35,129 bases of DNA. Source: Comamonas sp. lk. GTDB lineage: Bacteria; Pseudomonadota; Gammaproteobacteria; Burkholderiales; Burkholderiaceae_C. The DNA lies in assembly GCA_943324505.2 (NCBI GenBank), contig CALPLW020000006.1, forward strand, positions 1 through 35,129. The letters are read 5' to 3'. Position numbers and translations under genes: made by a program. Within the stretch, counting starts at the first letter, position 1, and each line of letters begins with the position of its first letter. The notes under the pieces are model-generated. The model did no database searches and was not told the DNA's origin. It was given only the letters and a program-made list of their open reading frames with translations. This document shows positions 31,632 through 35,129 of this stretch, piece after piece.

Positions 31632-34073
31632 TCAATGCTTGACCGAACCAAGTAGTTCAGCAGGCACTACCACCTCAGCGGGGGCGGCCACCACCAGGGG
31701 CTCGTCATCCGGCAGCGGGGTCGGCATGCGCTCCAGCGCCACTTCCAGCACCTTGTCGATCCAGCGCACGGGCACGATTTCCAGACCGTTTTTGACATTT
31801 TCCGGAATGTCCTGCAAGTCTTTGGCGTTTTCTTCTGGAATCAGCACCGTCTTGATGCCGCCGCGCAGTGCGGCCAGCAACTTCTCTTTCAAGCCGCCAA
31901 TGGCGGTGACCTCACCACGCAGGGTGATCTCACCCGTCATCGCCACGTCGCTGCGCACCGGGATGCCGGTCATGGCCGACACAAAGGCGGTGGTCATGGC
32001 AGCACCAGCGCTGGGCCCGTCCTTGGGTGTGGCGCCGTCGGGCACATGGATGTGAATGTCTTTCTTTTCGAAAAACTCATCCTTGATGCCCAAGCGGCGC
32101 GATCGGCTGCGCACCACGGTGCGGGCCGCCTCTACAGATTCTTTCATGACGTCGCCCAGCGAGCCGGTGCGTGTGATCACGCCCTTGCCCGGCATCATGG
32201 CGGCCTCGATGGTGAGCAAGTCACCGCCGACCTCGGTCCAAGCCAGCCCGACCACCTGCCCCACCTGGTTCTGCTGCTCAGCGCGGCCGTAGGAGTATTT
32301 GCGTACCCCCAGAAAGTCGTTCAGGTTGTCCGCTGTGACCTTGACCTGGGGCAGCATCTTCATGAGTTGCAGTCCTTTGACCACCTTGCGGCAAATCTTG
32401 GACAACTCCCGCTCAAGCGAGCGCACCCCGGCTTCACGGGTGTAGTAGCGCACGATGTCGCGCACCGCATCTTCACCCACCAAGAGCTCGGCTTCTTTGA
32501 CGCCGTTGTTCTTGAGTTGCTTGGGCAACAGGTATTTGATGGCGATGCTGACCTTTTCGTCTTCTGTGTAACCCGACAGGCGGATGACTTCCATGCGGTC
32601 CAGCAGGGCCGGCGGGATATTCATCGAGTTGGACGTGGCGACAAACATGACGTCGCTGAGGTCGAAGTCAACCTCCACATAGTGGTCACCAAACTTGTGG
32701 TTTTGCTCTGGGTCGAGCACCTCCAGCAGGGCGCTGGAAGGATCGCCACGAAAATCAGTGCCGAGCTTGTCGATCTCATCGAGCAGAAACAAGGGGTTGC
32801 GTGTGCCGACCTTGGACAGGCTCTGCAACACCTTCCCCGGCATAGCGCCGATGTAGGTGCGGCGGTGGCCCCGGATTTCGGCCTCGTCACGCATGCCGCC
32901 CAAGGCCATGCGAACGTATTTGCGCCCGGTGGCCTTGGCTATCGACTGACCCAGCGAGGTTTTACCCACGCCCGGTGGGCCGACCAGGCACAAAATGGGC
33001 GCCTTCACCTTGTCAACCCGTTGCTGCACAGCAAGGTATTCCAGGATGCGGTCCTTGACCTTGTCCAGGCCATAGTGGTCTTCGTTGAGCACGGTCTCGG
33101 CATTGCCCAGGTTGTGCTTGATCTTGGTCTTGCTGGCCCAGGGCAGGCCGGTGAGCACATCAATGTAATTGCGGACCACCGTGGCCTCAGCCGACATGGG
33201 CGACATCAGCTTGAGCTTTTTGAGTTCGCCTTCAGCCTTCTTCAGGGCTTCTTTAGGCATTTTGGCGGCCTTGATCTTTTTCTCGATCTCATCCACATCG
33301 GCACCGTCTTCGCCCTCACCCAGTTCCTTCTGGATGGCCTTGACCTGCTCATTGAGGTAAAAGTCGCGCTGGTTTTTTTCCATCTGGCGCTTGACGCGAC
33401 CACGGATTTTTTTGTCGACGTTGAGGATATCGACCTCGCGCTCGATCTGCTCAAAGAGGTTTTCCAGCCGCTCCTTGACGCTGGCCAAGTCAAGCACGAC
33501 CTGCTTGCTCTCCAGCTTCAGGGGCAGGTGGGCGGCGATGGTGTCGGCCAGACGCCCGGCGTCATCAATGCTGGAAATTGAAGTCAGGATTTCCGGTGGA
33601 ATTTTTTTGTTGAGCTTGACGTACTGATCAAACTGCTGCATCACTGCCCGGCGCAGGGCTTCAATCTCGCTGGCCTTGGCCCGGGCCGGGCCTTCTGCCT
33701 GGTCCACAACGACCATCGGCGTCAGCTTGGCGGTGAAGTGTGACTCGCCCTCGTCAATCTTGTCCACATGGGCACGTTGTTGTCCTTCAACCAGCACCTT
33801 CACGGTGCCATCCGGCAGCTTGAGCATCTGCAGGATGGTGGAGACGCAGCCGACATCAAACATGTCGGTGACCAGGGGGTCATCTTTGGCTGCCGCTTTT
33901 TGCGCCACCAGCATGATGCGCCGGTCTGCCTCCATGGCCGCCTCCAGCGCTTTGATGCTTTTGGGGCGACCCACAAAGAGAGGGATCACCATGTGGGGGA
34001 AAACCACGACGTCCCGCAAGGGGAGCAGTGGCAATTCAATCTGGGTAGCAGGTAAGGGAGTGTGACCGGACAT
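31632..34073 (-). CDS. lon: ATP-dependent protease Lon (LonA)
   Basis: This 813-residue protein is full length. Lon degrades misfolded and regulatory proteins in the cytoplasm as a hexamer. The N-terminal substrate domain (LPLLPLRDVVVFPHMVIPLF) comes first. The central coiled region is followed by the AAA+ module with Walker A GPPGVGKTSLGQS and Walker B FLLDEIDKLG. The C-terminal protease domain has the catalytic serine in DGPSAGAAM and the lysine in the GGLKEKLLAALRGG region. All key residues are intact. It follows clpX on the same strand after 120 bp, the usual order, and is followed by tRNA-Gly 75 bp downstream. Confidence 0.98.
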   Translation of the reverse strand: MSGHTPLPATQIELPLLPLRDVVVFPHMVIPLFVGRPKSIKALEAAMEADRRIMLVAQKAAAKDDPLVTDMFDVGCVSTILQMLKLPDGTVKVLVEGQQRAHVDKIDEGESHFTAKLTPMVVVDQAEGPARAKASEIEALRRAVMQQFDQYVKLNKKIPPEILTSISSIDDAGRLADTIAAHLPLKLESKQVVLDLASVKERLENLFEQIEREVDILNVDKKIRGRVKRQMEKNQRDFYLNEQVKAIQKELGEGEDGADVDEIEKKIKAAKMPKEALKKAEGELKKLKLMSPMSAEATVVRNYIDVLTGLPWASKTKIKHNLGNAETVLNEDHYGLDKVKDRILEYLAVQQRVDKVKAPILCLVGPPGVGKTSLGQSIAKATGRKYVRMALGGMRDEAEIRGHRRTYIGAMPGKVLQSLSKVGTRNPLFLLDEIDKLGTDFRGDPSSALLEVLDPEQNHKFGDHYVEVDFDLSDVMFVATSNSMNIPPALLDRMEVIRLSGYTEDEKVSIAIKYLLPKQLKNNGVKEAELLVGEDAVRDIVRYYTREAGVRSLERELSKICRKVVKGLQLMKMLPQVKVTADNLNDFLGVRKYSYGRAEQQNQVGQVVGLAWTEVGGDLLTIEAAMMPGKGVITRTGSLGDVMKESVEAARTVVRSRSRRLGIKDEFFEKKDIHIHVPDGATPKDGPSAGAAMTTAFVSAMTGIPVRSDVAMTGEITLRGEVTAIGGLKEKLLAALRGGIKTVLIPEENAKDLQDIPENVKNGLEIVPVRWIDKVLEVALERMPTPLPDDEPLVVAAPAEVVVPAELLGSVKH

Positions 34074-34097
34074 GAGTAAGCCTTTCGTTACCTGTTC

Positions 34098-34125
34098 AAT
34101 ATGAATCGACTAAGACAGTTTTCAA
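34098..34125 (-). promoter_or_regulatory. Possible sigma-70 promoter of lon
   Basis: On the minus strand TTGAAA (34125-34120) and CATATT (34103-34098) are 16 bp apart, 24-51 bp before the lon ATG. The -35 matches five of six positions and the -10 four of six. No clear heat-shock sigma-32 promoter was found by eye. Confidence 0.35.
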
Positions 34126-34154
34126 CCCAGCCCCGATTATGACTGGCAGGTTTT

Positions 34155-34189
34155 GCACCTAACTGGCCTACTCTGTGGCAAATAGGTGC
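34155..34189. repeat. Inverted repeat in the clpX-lon gap
   Basis: GCACCTA (34155-34161) and TAGGTGC (34183-34189) are perfect 7-bp arms around a 21-nt loop, beginning 4 bp after the clpX stop. On the minus strand the stem is followed by AAAACC, not T, so it is not a standard terminator. It may still weaken read-through into lon. Confidence 0.4.
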
Positions 34190-34193
34190 TTGA

Positions 34194-35129
34194 TCAAGCC
34201 TTCTTGGCCGCTTCGCGGTACAGAAGCAGTGGCGGCTTGTTTTCTTCAATGGTGCTCTCGTCCACAACCACCTTTTCCACGTTGGAACTGCTGGGCAGCT
34301 CGTACATGGTGTCGATCAGGGCCTGTTCCAGGATGGAGCGCAGACCCCGTGCGCCGGTCTTGCGTGCCAGCGCCTTCTTGGCAATGGCTTTGAGCGCGGA
34401 CGGCCGAATTTCCAGATCAACGCCTTCCATGGCCAAGAGCTTGCCATATTGCTTGACCAGGGCGTTTTTCGGCTCGGTCAGGATCTGGATCAGGGCATCT
34501 TCAGACAGTTCGGCCAAGGTGGCCACCACCGGCATACGCCCGACCAGCTCAGGGATCAGGCCAAATTTGATCAGGTCTTCAGGCTCAACGTCCTTGAACA
34601 CCTCGGTCAGCGTACGGTCTGCCTTGCTCTTGACGGATGCACCAAAACCGATGCCAGAGGACGCAGTGCGGTTCTCGATCACCTTCTCCAGCCCAGAAAA
34701 AGCACCGCCACAAATGAACAGGATGTTGGTGGTGTCGATCTGCACGAAATCCTGGTTGGGGTGCTTGCGCCCCCCCTGTGGCGGCACACTGGCCATGGTG
34801 CCTTCGATCAGCTTGAGCAGGGCTTGTTGCACACCCTCGCCCGACACGTCCCGGGTGATGGAAGGGTTGTCGGACTTGCGCGAGATTTTGTCGATTTCGT
34901 CGATATAGACGATGCCGCGCTGGGCCCGCTCCACCTCGTAATTACAGCTTTGCAGCAACTTGAGCACGATGTTTTCCACGTCCTCGCCCACGTAACCGGC
35001 TTCGGTCAGCGTGGTGGCGTCGGCCATGACAAAGGGCACGTCCAGCATGCGGGCCAGGGTTTGCGCCAGCAGGGTCTTACCTGAACCCGTGGGGCCAATG
35101 AGCAAGATATTGCTTTTGGCCAGCTCCAC
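34194..35129 (-). CDS. clpX: ATP-dependent Clp protease ATP-binding subunit ClpX, cut by the window edge
   Basis: The visible 311 codons cover the AAA+ unfoldase from just before Walker A ([20 protein letters not shown]) to the C-terminus. Walker [11 protein letters not shown], the pore-loop/sensor region and the C-terminal small domain ([20 protein letters not shown]) are present. The ClpP-binding loop (IGF in [10 protein letters not shown]) is intact. The GTG at the window edge is an internal valine codon, not a start; the N-terminal zinc-binding domain is outside. ClpX unfolds tagged proteins for ClpP. It ends with a lysine/alanine tail (YREAAKKA), 120 bp before lon. Confidence 0.97.
   Translation of the reverse strand: MELAKSNILLIGPTGSGKTLLAQTLARMLDVPFVMADATTLTEAGYVGEDVENIVLKLLQSCNYEVERAQRGIVYIDEIDKISRKSDNPSITRDVSGEGVQQALLKLIEGTMASVPPQGGRKHPNQDFVQIDTTNILFICGGAFSGLEKVIENRTASSGIGFGASVKSKADRTLTEVFKDVEPEDLIKFGLIPELVGRMPVVATLAELSEDALIQILTEPKNALVKQYGKLLAMEGVDLEIRPSALKAIAKKALARKTGARGLRSILEQALIDTMYELPSSSNVEKVVVDESTIEENKPPLLLYREAAKKA

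Noticed and set aside
32046-33581. 511-codon open frame on the plus strand opposite lon
   Set aside because: It is fully antisense to an intact lon gene. Its length is explained by codon bias of the real gene, and the translation shows no domain.

Overview
The window looks like a chromosomal segment of a betaproteobacterium of the order Burkholderiales, most likely family Comamonadaceae (Rhodoferax/Polaromonas-like). This rests on gene order (xseA / exbBD-lpxK-trm112-kdsB-adk; clpX-lon followed by tRNA-Gly, -Cys and -Leu), on moderately high GC, and on two lineage-type proteins next to the tRNAs. No insertion sequence, prophage, CRISPR array or rRNA was seen. The genus is inferred, not proven.

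Layout. 1-1.6 kb, minus strand: start of sodB and complete xseA. 1.7-5.5 kb, plus strand: an ExbB/ExbD pair, then lpxK, a Trm112-like protein and kdsB (lipid A and Kdo supply), then adk. 5.5-7.7 kb: a type I/II L-asparaginase (minus) back to back with lexA (plus). Two tandem LexA boxes lie between them, and a small uncharacterised ORF follows lexA. 7.8-14.4 kb, plus strand: a D-2-hydroxyacid dehydrogenase, then an acyl-CoA catabolism cluster of 3-hydroxyacyl-CoA dehydrogenase, enoyl-CoA hydratase, a Crp/Fnr regulator, an APH-fold kinase and an ACAD10/11-type acyl-CoA dehydrogenase. 14.4-17.0 kb, minus strand: two tandem HD-GYP proteins that are clearly duplicates. 17.1-29.5 kb, plus strand: an MSHA-like type IV pilus / type II secretion assembly cluster (mshM, L, N, E, G and I/J/K-like genes), a small membrane protein, a response regulator and a histidine kinase. 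29.5-35.1 kb, minus strand: clpX, lon, three tRNA genes and two uncharacterised proteins.

How the parts may work together. The MshE ATPase begins with two MshEN-type motifs, a known c-di-GMP-binding module. The two divergently transcribed neighbours are HD-GYP proteins, the family of c-di-GMP phosphodiesterases. The pilus machine, its second-messenger control and a two-component pair therefore sit together, but no pilin or pseudopilin gene is present. In the acyl-CoA cluster, the kinase plus acyl-CoA dehydrogenase pair matches the two halves of ACAD10/11 and the LvaA/LvaC pair of levulinate catabolism, suggesting removal of a 4-hydroxy group by phosphorylation and elimination.

Below gene scale, the most striking structures are: three copies of a 53-bp dispersed motif with identical spacing (in lpxK, the asparaginase gene and the post-lexA ORF); a palindromic segment encoding an apparent in-frame insertion in XseA; three hairpins packed into 110 bp before the 2-hydroxyacid dehydrogenase; and a terminator-like hairpin between tRNA-Gly and tRNA-Cys.
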